DNA from: Streptomyces sp. NBC_00376 | GTDB lineage: Bacteria > Actinomycetota > Actinomycetes > Streptomycetales > Streptomycetaceae | Assembly (NCBI RefSeq): GCF_036077095.1 | Contig: NZ_CP107960.1 | Span: forward strand, 1,302,001 to 1,366,000 | Reading direction: 5' to 3' | DNA: 64,000 nucleotides | Part shown: positions 1 to 9,141 of the stretch, piece after piece | How positions within the stretch are numbered: the stretch's first letter is position 1 | Layout of the letters: the number at the start of each line of letters is the position of its first letter | Notes under the pieces: generated by a model | Databases searched by the model: none | Seen by the model: only the letters and a program-made list of their open reading frames with translations | Told to the model about the DNA's origin: nothing | Program-made: the position numbers and the translations under genes

Positions 1-1
1 A

Positions 2-2398
2 GCCATGCGCCGCTATCCGGTGCGGGCGCTGCGGCTGCTGGCCGCCGGGACGGGCGGCGGTTCGGCAGCGGCTTCCCTGTCCTTGCAGCTGCTCCGAGGT
101 CATGTCGGTGCCCACCACGAGGTGGTGTCACTGGCGCTCGGCGAGCTCGGCCCCGAGGTCGTGGAGATCGTCCAGCCGTTGCTCGATCCGGTGGATCTGG
201 TCGCCGACGCACCGGTAGACGCACTGCCGGCCGTGCTGACGGTTCCGCCGTGGTCCCGGCCCCGCACCACGGTCAGGGCCAAGCCCGTGACCGGGCTGGT
301 CCCGGTGTCCGAGCCCAAGCTGGAGTGGCTGCCCGAGGAGCGGGCGGCCTGGGCGGCCGCCTCCTCCTGGTACACCCGTGATCGCAACCAAGGCGACATG
401 AACGAGTACATCGACGTCCTGCGTCACGGCACGGCCGCGGATGATCTGCGACCGGCGTGGGTGTTCGTCCACGGCGACGAGGAAGTGGTCACCCCCCTGC
501 TCGCCAACTGGAACCCGACCGATCTCTGGGACGCCGAGGACACGCTCAAGCCGGTCGCCGCGCGTTTCGGTCTGACCGCGCTGCCGCTGCTGCTGCGCGC
601 CGTGCCCAGGCAGCCGAGCACGCTCGCCCCGCTGCTGCTCCCGTTCGTCGATGCGGATGTCGCCCGGCACATGGCGGACTGGTCGGTCCGGCTCAAGTCC
701 ACCTCGGCGACCGCCCGTGCCTGGTTCGCCCGGCACGGCGTGGCGGCCGCCCCGCTCCTGGTGCCGGCCGCCGTGGGCAAGGCGGGCGCCGCGCGGAACG
801 CCGCCGAGCAGGCTCTGACGTCGATCGCCACGACGCACGGCGACGACGTGGTGCGCGAGGCCGCCCGGGCGTACGGCGCTGAGGCCGCGGCAGTGGTGGA
901 CGAACTGCTGGCCGCCGACCCGCTGGAGCGTGCGCTGCCCGCCAGGATGCCGGTGCTGCCGGGCTGGGCGGAGCCCTCGGTGCTGCCGCAGATCATGGTC
1001 CGGTCCGGAGGTGCGCTGCCGGCGGCGGCGGTGCGCCACACCCTGATGATGCTGGCTCTGTCGAAGCCCGGTGAGGTGTACCCGGGAATCGCCTCGCTGA
1101 CCGAAACGGCCGAAGCCGCTTCGCTCGCCGAGTTCGCCTGGGCCGTGTTCGAGCAGTGGCGGCTGGCGAACATGCCCGCGAAGGAGTCGTGGGCGCTGCA
1201 CGCGCTGGGGCTGCTGGGCGACGACGAGACGGTCCGCCGGCTCACTCCGGTGATCCGGTCCTGGCCTGGTGAGTCGGCGCACCACCGGGCCGTCGAAGGG
1301 CTCGACGTGCTGGCCGCCATCGGCACCGACGTGGCGCTGCTGCATCTCCACGGCATCTCCCAGCGGGTGAAGTTCAAGGGGCTCAAGGTACGGGCCGGGG
1401 AGAAGATCGCAGAGGTGGCCGCAGGGCTGGGGCTGACCGGGGAACAGCTCTCCGACCGTCTCGTGCCCGACCTCGGGCTGGACGCGGACGGATCGACGGT
1501 CATCGACTACGGCACCCGTTCGTTCACGGTCGGCTTCGACGAGCAGTTGCGGCCGTACGTGCTGGACGGTGACGGCAAGCGCCGCAAGGACCTGCCGAAG
1601 CCGGGTGCCCGCGACGACGAGGAGCTCGCGCCGGCGGAGCGCAAGCGGTTCATGGCGCTCAAGAAGGACGTCCGGACGATCTCCTCCGAGCAGGTGCGGC
1701 GCCTGGAGGCCGCGATGGTGACCGGGCGTTCCTGGACAGCCCAGGAGTTCCAGGAGCTGTTCGTCGGTCATCCGCTGCTGTGGCACCTGGTGCGCCGGCT
1801 GGTGTGGCTGAGCGGCCCGGAGGACGGGACGGGCACCGCGTTCCGGGTCGCGGAGGACCGTACGTTCGCCGACGCGGAGGACGACGTCTTCGTCCTGGCC
1901 GATGACGCGACGGTGCGGCTCGCGCACCCGTTGCACCTCGGCGACGAACTGGCCGCCTGGTCCGAGCTGTTCGCCGACTACGAGATCCTGCAGCCGTTCC
2001 CGCAGCTCGGGCGGAGCGTGCTCGCGCTCTCCGAGGAGGAGACCGACGGGTATCGGCTCACCCGGTTCGAGGGACTCAAGGTTCCGGTCGGGAAGGTTCT
2101 CGGACTGCAGCGGCGCGGCTGGGAGCGCGGGGTGCCGCAGGACGCCGGGGTGGAGCGCTGGATCTCCAAGCGCCTGAGCGACGACTGCTATCTCGTGATC
2201 GCGTTGGACCCGGGCATCGCGGTCGGCGTGGTCGACATGTTCCCCGACCAGACCCTGGAGACGGTCTGGCTCGACAGCCGGCCCGACGATCACTGGAACC
2301 GCGGCGAATACCGGCTCCGCTTCACCGGGCTGGACGCGGTGGCCGTGTCCGAGTTCCTGAGCGACCTGGCCGAACTCACCGAGGGCGTCGCGCCGTGA
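2..2398 (+). CDS. DUF4132 domain protein (5' truncated)
   Basis: The reading frame is open from the window edge, so the true start probably lies upstream. The ATG at 5 opens on sequence that looks internal (RYPVRALRLLAAG, in the style of an alpha-helical repeat), and DUF4132 proteins are usually longer than the 797 residues seen here. The N-terminal two thirds are Ala/Leu-rich helical repeats. Residues from about 500 to 610 (YVLDGDGKRRKDLPKPG through HPLLWHLVRRLVW) carry the DUF4132 core. The stop overlaps the GTG of the MoxR gene. The gene order that follows matches E. coli yehI-yehL-yehM-yehP-yehQ, in which yehI is the DUF4132 member. The biochemical function is unknown, and the family assignment is firm. 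Confidence 0.85.
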   Translation, partial: AMRRYPVRALRLLAAGTGGGSAAASLSLQLLRGHVGAHHEVVSLALGELGPEVVEIVQPLLDPVDLVADAPVDALPAVLTVPPWSRPRTTVRAKPVTGLVPVSEPKLEWLPEERAAWAAASSWYTRDRNQGDMNEYIDVLRHGTAADDLRPAWVFVHGDEEVVTPLLANWNPTDLWDAEDTLKPVAARFGLTALPLLLRAVPRQPSTLAPLLLPFVDADVARHMADWSVRLKSTSATARAWFARHGVAAAPLLVPAAVGKAGAARNAAEQALTSIATTHGDDVVREAARAYGAEAAAVVDELLAADPLERALPARMPVLPGWAEPSVLPQIMVRSGGALPAAAVRHTLMMLALSKPGEVYPGIASLTETAEAASLAEFAWAVFEQWRLANMPAKESWALHALGLLGDDETVRRLTPVIRSWPGESAHHRAVEGLDVLAAIGTDVALLHLHGISQRVKFKGLKVRAGEKIAEVAAGLGLTGEQLSDRLVPDLGLDADGSTVIDYGTRSFTVGFDEQLRPYVLDGDGKRRKDLPKPGARDDEELAPAERKRFMALKKDVRTISSEQVRRLEAAMVTGRSWTAQEFQELFVGHPLLWHLVRRLVWLSGPEDGTGTAFRVAEDRTFADAEDDVFVLADDATVRLAHPLHLGDELAAWSELFADYEILQPFPQLGRSVLALSEEETDGYRLTRFEGLKVPVGKVLGLQRRGWERGVPQDAGVERWISKRLSDDCYLVIALDPGIAVGVVDMFPDQTLETVWLDSRPDDHWNRGEYRLRFTGLDAVAVSEFLSDLAELTEGVAP

Positions 2399-3528
2399 CC
2401 ATGAGGGAGGAGACCCGTGCCGGTGCGCCGGGTAGCGGGGCGGAGGAGCCGGTGCAGCGGCCTCCGGCCGAGGTGCGGTACGCCGACGAGCTGGCGGCGC
2501 TGCGGGCGGACGACCGTGATCCGCGTCCGCCGGGCTGGGAGCTGAGCCTGCGTGCGGCCCGCCGGTTCATCATCGGTGACGCGGACACGGGTATCGGCCG
2601 GAAGTTCGTCGGCAATCCCTCGCTGGTGGACCGGGCCCTGGTGACGCTGGCGACGAGCCGTGGGCTGATGCTGGTCGGCGAGCCGGGCACCGCCAAGTCG
2701 CTGCTCTCCGAGCTGATCGCGGCCGCGGTCAGCGGCGACTCGACGCTGACGGTGCAGGGCGGTGCGGCCACCACCGAGGACCAGATCAAGTACGGCTGGA
2801 ACTACGCGCTGCTGGTCGCCGAGGGGCCCTCGCCCCGGTCGCTCGTCCCGGCCCCGATGCTGCGCGGCATGGCGGAGGGCAGGCTCGTCCGGTTCGAGGA
2901 GATCACCCGCTGTCCGCTGGAGGTGCAGGACTCGCTGCTGTCGCTGCTCTCCGAGCGGGTGGTGGCCATCCCCGAGCTGACGGGGCCGGACGGCATGGTC
3001 TTCGCCCGGCAGGGCTTCAATGTGATCGCCACCGCCAACACCCGGGACCGGGGCGTCAACGAGATGAGTGCGGCGCTCAAGCGGCGGTTCAACTTCGAGA
3101 CGGTCTTCCCGATCCCCGACCTGGACACCGAACTGGCCCTGGTCGAGGCCGAGGTGACGACCCTGCTGCGGCGCTCGGGGGTGGAGCCGCCGCCGGACCG
3201 GGATGTGCTGGAGGTCCTGGTCGGAACGTTCCGGGAGCTGCGTGCGGGGGCCGGTGAGAAGGGCGGCGCCGGTTCGGACCGCCCGTCGGCGGTGATGAGC
3301 ACGGCGGAGGCCGTGTCCGTCGCCCACGCCGTGGGGGTGCGCGGCTGGTTCCTGCGCGGTGAGCCGGGCAGTGCCGCGGATGTGGTGGCATGCCTGGCGG
3401 GTACCGCGGCGAAGGACAGCCCGGAGGACCTGGCCCGGCTGCGCCGCTATCTGGAGCAGCAGGTGCCGCGCCGTCGCGGACCGCAGTGGAAGGCCCTGCA
3501 CGACGCACGCCATCTGCTGGCCGACTGA
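2395..3528 (+). CDS. MoxR-family AAA+ ATPase (YehL-like)
   Basis: This 377-residue AAA+ ATPase of the MoxR/AAA_5 type has Walker A GEPGTAKS at residues 95-102, a Walker-B-like RLVRFEEI segment and a sensor-1 stretch FNVIATANTRD. The Walker B Asp is replaced (RFEE instead of hhDE), as in some MoxR relatives. MoxR ATPases usually act as chaperones or remodellers with a VWA partner, and one lies two genes downstream (5894-7087). The GTG start overlaps the previous stop as GTGA, and an ATG at 2401 is an alternative start. The stop overlaps the next ATG. The substrate is not known. Confidence 0.9.
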   Translation: MTMREETRAGAPGSGAEEPVQRPPAEVRYADELAALRADDRDPRPPGWELSLRAARRFIIGDADTGIGRKFVGNPSLVDRALVTLATSRGLMLVGEPGTAKSLLSELIAAAVSGDSTLTVQGGAATTEDQIKYGWNYALLVAEGPSPRSLVPAPMLRGMAEGRLVRFEEITRCPLEVQDSLLSLLSERVVAIPELTGPDGMVFARQGFNVIATANTRDRGVNEMSAALKRRFNFETVFPIPDLDTELALVEAEVTTLLRRSGVEPPPDRDVLEVLVGTFRELRAGAGEKGGAGSDRPSAVMSTAEAVSVAHAVGVRGWFLRGEPGSAADVVACLAGTAAKDSPEDLARLRRYLEQQVPRRRGPQWKALHDARHLLAD

Positions 3529-5897
3529 TGTCCGCGGTGTTCCTGGGGGTGCGTCACCACTCCCCCGCCTGCGCACGGCTCGTCGAGCGGACCGTCGCGG
3601 AGCTCCGGCCCGCCCAGGTGCTGATCGAGGGGCCCGCCGAGATGAACGGCCGACTGGACGAGCTGCTGCTCGGGCACGAGCTGCCGGTCGCGGTGTTCAG
3701 CCACTACCGCGACGGGCAGCGGGCCGCGACGTCCTGGGCCCCGCTGTGCGACTACTCGCCGGAGTGGGTCGCGCTGCGGGCGGGGCGGGCGGCCGGGGCG
3801 GAGGTCCGGTTCATCGATCTGCCGGCCTGGCATCCGGCGTTCGCCGAGCGCACCAACCGCTACGCCGACGCGGAGGCCCGTTACGCGGAGGCGACGGAGC
3901 GGCTGTGCCGGCAGTTCGCGGTGGATTCCTCCGACGCCCTGTGGGACCGCCTGTTCGAGGTCGAGCCGGACGGCGGTCTCGCCGAACGGCTCGACGCGTA
4001 CTTCGCGCTGGTGCGCGGTGACGCGGAGGCCGACGCGGGCGACCGGGCGCGGGAGACGTACATGGCCGCGTGGGTGCGGGCGGCGGTGGAGGCGGCCGGT
4101 GACCGGCCGGTCCTGGTGGTCACCGGTGGCTTCCACCAGCCGGCGCTCCGTGCGCTGACCGGGCCCGGTGCACGCGACGGGGCGGACGGCGACGGCTGGG
4201 AGCACGGCGCGGACGGGTGGCCGGTGGTGCCGGCCCCGCCGGACGACGCCATGGCCGGGAGCTTCCTGGTGCCGTACTCCTTCCGGAAGCTGGACGCGTT
4301 CGCCGGGTACCAGTCGGGGATGCCGTCGCCCGGCTACTACCAGCAGGTGTGGGAGGCGGGCCCCGAGGCCGCGGCGGACGGCCTGCTCCGGGTGGTCGTC
4401 GAGCGGCTGCGGGCACGGAAGTACCCGGTGTCCACCGCCGATCTGATCGCCGCCCGGAGCCTGGCCGAAGGGCTCACGGCCCTGCGCGGCCATCCGAGCC
4501 CGGCCCGGATCGATGTGCTGGACGGTCTGGCGGGCGCCCTGATCACGGATGACCTGGACCAGCCGCTGCCATGGACGGGCCGGGGCACGCTGACGGCGGG
4601 GGCGCATCCCGCGGTCGTCGAGATGGTCGCGGCCTGCGGCGGCGACCGCATCGGGCGGCTCCATCCGGACACCCCGGCGCCGCCCCTGGTGCACGACGTG
4701 GCGGCGCAGCTGGCCGCGCTGGGGCTGGACGGCGGCCCGGAGGCGACGTACCGCCTCGATCTGACGGACGCCGCCGAGCTGGAACGGAGCCGGGTGCTCC
4801 ACCGGCTGCGGGTGCTGGGCATCCCCGGCCTGGAGCGGACCGCCGGTCCCACGCACGGTGTCGACCCGGTGTTCACCGAACGCTGGGAGGCGCGGCCCGT
4901 CCTGGGGCGCGAGGCCGCGCTGGTGGAAGCCGGGGCGTACGGAGCGACTCTGGCCGAGGCGGCAGCCGTCGCCCTCACCGGGCGGACGCGGGGCGGCGCG
5001 GCGGAGGCCGACGGTCTTGCGGGGGCACTGTTCGACGCCGTGCTGTGCGGGATGGGCGGTTTCTCGGAGCAGCTGCTCGGCGAACTTTCCTCCTGCGTAC
5101 GCGAGTTGCAGGCCAGCGGCCCGCTCGGGGAGATACTCGCCACGGCTCTCGGTCTGTGGCGCCACGACCGGGTGTTCGGCATGGCGCGCGGTCCGCTGCT
5201 CGCGGCAGTGGTCGACGGGGCGACGGTGCGGCTGCTGTGGCTGCTGGAGGGTGCGCGAGGCTCGTCGGGGGTGGACTTCCCCCGGCTTCGGGCCGTGGTC
5301 GCGGTGCGTGACGCGGTGCTGCACGCACCGGAGTCGCTCTCCGTCACCCGGGAGGTCGCGACCGGGGTCGCGCGGCGGATCTCCGAGGATCCGCAGGCGC
5401 CGGTCGATCTGCGCGGGGCCTCGTTCGGGCTGGCCCGGTCCCTCGGCCGGGTCCCGGGATCCCCGGGCGTGTCCGGGGATCCGGCCGAGGCGGTGCGTGC
5501 GGTGGCGAGGGCCGGTGCGGATGCGCTCGGCGACTGGCTGGCCGGACTGTTCGCACTCGCCCGCGACGAGGTGACGGGCGTGGTGGGCGACGACGACGGC
5601 GATGGGCCGGGCGGTGGGGCCGAGTCGCTGATCGATGTGCTGGACGGCCTGGTCGGTGCGTTGTCCGACGACGAGTTCCTGTCCGGACTGCCCGCGCTGC
5701 GTCAGGCGTTCGCGTTCTTCCCGCCGCGCGAGCGGGACCGGATCGCCGCCCGTCTGCTGGAACGGCGCGGGGTGCGCGGCTCCTCGCGTTCCCTGCTGCG
5801 GACCACCGCGGATCCCCTGCTGATCGCCCGGGCCCGCGCTCTGGAGGAGTCCGTGTCCCGACTGCTGGCCCGCTACGAACTGGAAGCCACCCCATGA
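3528..5897 (+). CDS. DUF5682 family protein (YehM-like)
   Basis: A 789-residue soluble protein that begins SAVFLGVRHHSPACARLVER and continues with LIEGPAEMNGRLDELL, the hallmark N-terminus of DUF5682. The start is taken as the ATG at 3528 because it overlaps the MoxR stop (TGATG). The frame is open further upstream, but that would read into the MoxR gene. The C-terminal half is Ala/Leu-rich helical sequence with no recognised motif. It occupies the yehM position of the yeh-type operon, between the ATPase and the VWA protein, and ends by overlapping the VWA start (ATGA). Its activity is unknown; the N-terminal fold may be an enzyme-like core. Confidence 0.85.
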   Translation: MSAVFLGVRHHSPACARLVERTVAELRPAQVLIEGPAEMNGRLDELLLGHELPVAVFSHYRDGQRAATSWAPLCDYSPEWVALRAGRAAGAEVRFIDLPAWHPAFAERTNRYADAEARYAEATERLCRQFAVDSSDALWDRLFEVEPDGGLAERLDAYFALVRGDAEADAGDRARETYMAAWVRAAVEAAGDRPVLVVTGGFHQPALRALTGPGARDGADGDGWEHGADGWPVVPAPPDDAMAGSFLVPYSFRKLDAFAGYQSGMPSPGYYQQVWEAGPEAAADGLLRVVVERLRARKYPVSTADLIAARSLAEGLTALRGHPSPARIDVLDGLAGALITDDLDQPLPWTGRGTLTAGAHPAVVEMVAACGGDRIGRLHPDTPAPPLVHDVAAQLAALGLDGGPEATYRLDLTDAAELERSRVLHRLRVLGIPGLERTAGPTHGVDPVFTERWEARPVLGREAALVEAGAYGATLAEAAAVALTGRTRGGAAEADGLAGALFDAVLCGMGGFSEQLLGELSSCVRELQASGPLGEILATALGLWRHDRVFGMARGPLLAAVVDGATVRLLWLLEGARGSSGVDFPRLRAVVAVRDAVLHAPESLSVTREVATGVARRISEDPQAPVDLRGASFGLARSLGRVPGSPGVSGDPAEAVRAVARAGADALGDWLAGLFALARDEVTGVVGDDDGDGPGGGAESLIDVLDGLVGALSDDEFLSGLPALRQAFAFFPPRERDRIAARLLERRGVRGSSRSLLRTTADPLLIARARALEESVSRLLARYELEATP

Positions 5898-7087
5898 CCA
5901 CGCCCGAACAGGCACCCGGCCGGGCACCCGGGCCCGAGGAGGGGTCCGGCACGGCTCCCGACGCGGGGCTGGAGCGCTGGCGCCTGGTCCTCGGCGCCGC
6001 CGCCGAGCGGCACACCGGACAGCTGGGTCCGGCCGACGCCGGCCGGGACGCCGCACTCGACTGGCTCTACGGCCGCGACCCCGAGCTCACCCGCCGCGGG
6101 GTGCGCCGTTCCGGTTCGGCTCCCCGGACGGGCGGCGACGGACCGTCACCGGTGACCGCTGTCGACTGGCTCGACGACATCCACCGGCTCTTCCCGAAGG
6201 AGACCATCGAACGCCTGGAACGGGACGCCGTCGAGAAGTACGGCATCCAGGAGATCGTCACCGACCCCGCGGTGCTGGAGCGGGTCGAGCCGAGCCAGAC
6301 GCTGCTGCGCGCCGTGCTGCGGACCAAGCATCTGATGAACCCACAGGTGCTGCGACTGGCCCGGCGCATCGTCGAGTCGGTGGTGAAACAGCTCCTGGAC
6401 AGGCTCCGGCCGGAGATCCGCCGGGCGTTCCACGGCACCCGCTCCCGCAAGCCCAGCCGGGTCCCGCTGGCGAGGGACTTCGACTTCCGGCAGACGGTGA
6501 AGGCCAACCTCGCCCACTACCAGCCGGACGAACGGCGCCTGCTCATCGAGCGCGCCCACTTCCACTCCCGTACCCGACGCCATGTGACGCAGTGGCAGCT
6601 GATCCTGCTGGTCGACCAGTCGGGCTCGATGGCCGGATCGGTCATCCATTCCGCGGTGACCGCCGCGTGTCTGTGGGGCCTGCCCGGTCTCAAGACGCAT
6701 CTGGTCGCCTTCGACACCCAGGTGGTGGACCTGACCTCCGACGTGACCGATCCGGTGGAGCTGCTGATGCGGGTCCAGCTGGGCGGCGGCACCGACATCG
6801 CACGGGCCGTGGAGTACGGCGCGGGTCTCGTGGAGAACCCGCGTCGCACCGTCGTCGCGCTGATCACCGACTTCTACGAGGGCGGCGACCCGTACCGGCT
6901 GGTGCGGGCGGTGCGGGGGCTGGTGGAGCAGGGCTCGACCGTGCTGGGGCTGGCCGCGCTCGACGAGGACGCCGACCCGGAGTACGACCGGGTGACGGCC
7001 GGGAAGCTCGCCGCGGCGGGGGCCCACGTCGGGGCGATGACGCCGGGCCGGCTCGCCGAGTTCGTCGCCGAGAGGCTGGGCCGATGA
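5894..7087 (+). CDS. VWA (MIDAS) domain protein (YehP-like)
   Basis: A 397-residue protein with a C-terminal von Willebrand A domain of the CoxE type. The metal-ion-dependent adhesion site is intact: D241-x-S-x-S (VDQSGSM), T300 in GGGTDIA and D326 in ITDFYEGGDP. No signal peptide is visible, so it is probably cytoplasmic. The region before the VWA domain (residues 80-200) is charged and helical. VWA proteins encoded beside MoxR ATPases normally form a working pair, and this one is separated from its ATPase only by the coupled DUF5682 gene. Start and stop overlap the neighbours by ATGA, which suggests stoichiometric translation of the set. Confidence 0.9.
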   Translation: MTTPEQAPGRAPGPEEGSGTAPDAGLERWRLVLGAAAERHTGQLGPADAGRDAALDWLYGRDPELTRRGVRRSGSAPRTGGDGPSPVTAVDWLDDIHRLFPKETIERLERDAVEKYGIQEIVTDPAVLERVEPSQTLLRAVLRTKHLMNPQVLRLARRIVESVVKQLLDRLRPEIRRAFHGTRSRKPSRVPLARDFDFRQTVKANLAHYQPDERRLLIERAHFHSRTRRHVTQWQLILLVDQSGSMAGSVIHSAVTAACLWGLPGLKTHLVAFDTQVVDLTSDVTDPVELLMRVQLGGGTDIARAVEYGAGLVENPRRTVVALITDFYEGGDPYRLVRAVRGLVEQGSTVLGLAALDEDADPEYDRVTAGKLAAAGAHVGAMTPGRLAEFVAERLGR

Positions 7088-9141
7088 CCGGGCCGGTGAC
7101 CGCTGCGGGGAACGGCGCCGCCGTGCGCCCCGATCTGCTCGCCCTCACCCCGGATACGCTCGCGGCACTCGCCAACCGCGGCCTGGTCAAACGTGCCACG
7201 AAGGAGCTGGACGCGGGGACGGTGCCCGTGCTCACGACCGATCCGGACACCACGGTGCGAGCCAGGTTCGACGACGGCACCACCACGTCGCTGCCGCCCG
7301 GCACCGGTCTGGACGAGGGCGACTGCAGCTGCGCCGCACCGGGCGTGTGCCGCCATCTCATCGCCCTGGTCCTGGCCCATCAGCGCGGTGCCGAGGCCGA
7401 TCCGGACAGCGCCCCCGCCGCGTTCACCGACTGGTCCCCGGGCAGCACCGACGACGACGCGCTCACCGACGCCGTCGGCACCCGTCCGGTCGCCTCGGCC
7501 CGGCGCACCTTCGACCGGGGTTATGCCGCCGTCGTGCACCGCCCGTCCCCCGATCACCCCGAGCCCCGGGTCGAACTCCCCACCTGCACGGTGCGTTTCC
7601 CGGTCCCCGGCGAGATCGCCTACGCGTTGACGGACGCGGCCGCCGCGCTGCGCGGTGAGGTGCTGGCGCTCGCGGTGTGGGCGTTCCGGGCCGCCGACGC
7701 CACTCGGACCGACGAGCGTTCCGTACCCGTCCAGGTCGGCGGCCGTGCCGCCGCGCCGTCCACTGCGCTGCCCGCGCTCGACGCGGCACTCGCACTGGTG
7801 GACGAGTTGCTGGCGGAGGGCGTGGCCCACGTCGGACCCGTGCACGGCGGAGCCCTCGCGCGTGCCGGTGCCGCGCTGACCGCCGGGTCGATGCACTGGC
7901 CGGCGGGTGCGATCGCCGAGCTGACCGACCAGCTCACGGCGTACGCCGACCGCACCGCCCAGTACCGCCCCGAGTCGGTCGCCGCCCTGCTCACCGAGGT
8001 GCACGCCCGGCGGCGGGCGGCCGCGCATCCCGGCGTGCTCGGCAGCCGCGAGGCCGGGGACACCCCGCTGCGCCGGGTCCGGCTGATCTCGCTCGGCTGC
8101 CGCGTCCACGGCAGCGGTCAGTCCCTGGTCTCCGAGGTGTACTTCGCCCACCCCGGCGCGGGCACCGTCCTCGTACTGCGCAAGACCTGGACGGCCCCCG
8201 ATGGCAAGGAGCTCTCCGCGCACCGGCTGGCCACCCGTCGGGTCCTCGCCACCCCGCTGGCCTCGCTGGCCACCGGGAGCCTGGTCAGCGAGAGCGTCCG
8301 GCGCACCCCGAGCCATGCGCTGACGGTCTCCAGGGGCCGGCTCGGCACGACGACCATCACCCCGGTCGGCGCCGCCTGGACGGAACTTCCCGAGCCGTTG
8401 CTGGTACGGGATCTGACCGCCCTGACGGAAGGCTGGAGCAGCAGGCCGCCGCGGCTGATCCGGCCGCGGGTCGAGGCGGAGGCCGTCCATGTCGTCGCGC
8501 TGTCCGAGGTGGAGAGCGTCGGTTACGACCCCGCCGAGCAGCGGCTCGAAGCCGTGGTGCGCGACGCGTCGGGCAGCCGGGCGCTGGTGGTGTCGGAGTA
8601 CCGCCCGGAGTGCCCCGGCGCGCTGGACGCCCTGGCCGATGCGCTGGAGGGCGGCGCCACGCACATCAGCGGTTCGCTGCACCGCTCCGGTGGTGGCGTG
8701 CGGATCGATCCGCTCGGGGTGCTCACCCCGGCGGGGACGGTCGTGCCCGATCTCGCCGCCGGTGACGGCGCCACGGCCCTGGCGGCGGTCGTACGACGGC
8801 CGTCCGATCCGCTGACGGCGGCGCTGGAGGAGGCGATATCCGCCATGTCGGCGGTGCCGCACAGCGGGCTGCGTCATCTGAACGTCCCCGCCCGCGCCCG
8901 GATCGACGAAGCGGCGACCGCACTGTCCCGCACCGGCCTGACGCGCGCCGCGATGCTGCTGCGCGCCTTCGTCGCGGCACTGGACGACGGGGCCCGGCCG
9001 GCCGAGGAGGCCCTCGCGACCCGTTCCGGGGCGTGGCTGGACGCCCAGCTCCACCTCCTGGTCAGCAGCGAGCTCCGCTCCTCGGGAACGGAGTCCACGA
9101 CACCGCAACAGCTCCGGAGCCGCTACGGACGGTTCAGATAG
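7084..9141 (+). CDS. SWIM zinc-finger domain protein (YehQ-like)
   Basis: A 685-residue protein with a SWIM zinc-binding motif C81-x-C83-x5-C89-x-H91 (CSCAAPGVCRH) near the N-terminus. SWIM domains bind nucleic acid or protein. The remainder is Ala-rich with no recognised catalytic motif. The ATG at 7084 overlaps the VWA stop by four bases and is preferred to upstream in-frame starts that would lie inside the VWA gene. This is the last gene of the five-gene operon and corresponds to yehQ. It ends at 9141 and overlaps the convergent GH4 gene by 19 bp, leaving no room for an intergenic terminator. Confidence 0.87.
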   Translation: MTGPVTAAGNGAAVRPDLLALTPDTLAALANRGLVKRATKELDAGTVPVLTTDPDTTVRARFDDGTTTSLPPGTGLDEGDCSCAAPGVCRHLIALVLAHQRGAEADPDSAPAAFTDWSPGSTDDDALTDAVGTRPVASARRTFDRGYAAVVHRPSPDHPEPRVELPTCTVRFPVPGEIAYALTDAAAALRGEVLALAVWAFRAADATRTDERSVPVQVGGRAAAPSTALPALDAALALVDELLAEGVAHVGPVHGGALARAGAALTAGSMHWPAGAIAELTDQLTAYADRTAQYRPESVAALLTEVHARRRAAAHPGVLGSREAGDTPLRRVRLISLGCRVHGSGQSLVSEVYFAHPGAGTVLVLRKTWTAPDGKELSAHRLATRRVLATPLASLATGSLVSESVRRTPSHALTVSRGRLGTTTITPVGAAWTELPEPLLVRDLTALTEGWSSRPPRLIRPRVEAEAVHVVALSEVESVGYDPAEQRLEAVVRDASGSRALVVSEYRPECPGALDALADALEGGATHISGSLHRSGGGVRIDPLGVLTPAGTVVPDLAAGDGATALAAVVRRPSDPLTAALEEAISAMSAVPHSGLRHLNVPARARIDEAATALSRTGLTRAAMLLRAFVAALDDGARPAEEALATRSGAWLDAQLHLLVSSELRSSGTESTTPQQLRSRYGRFR

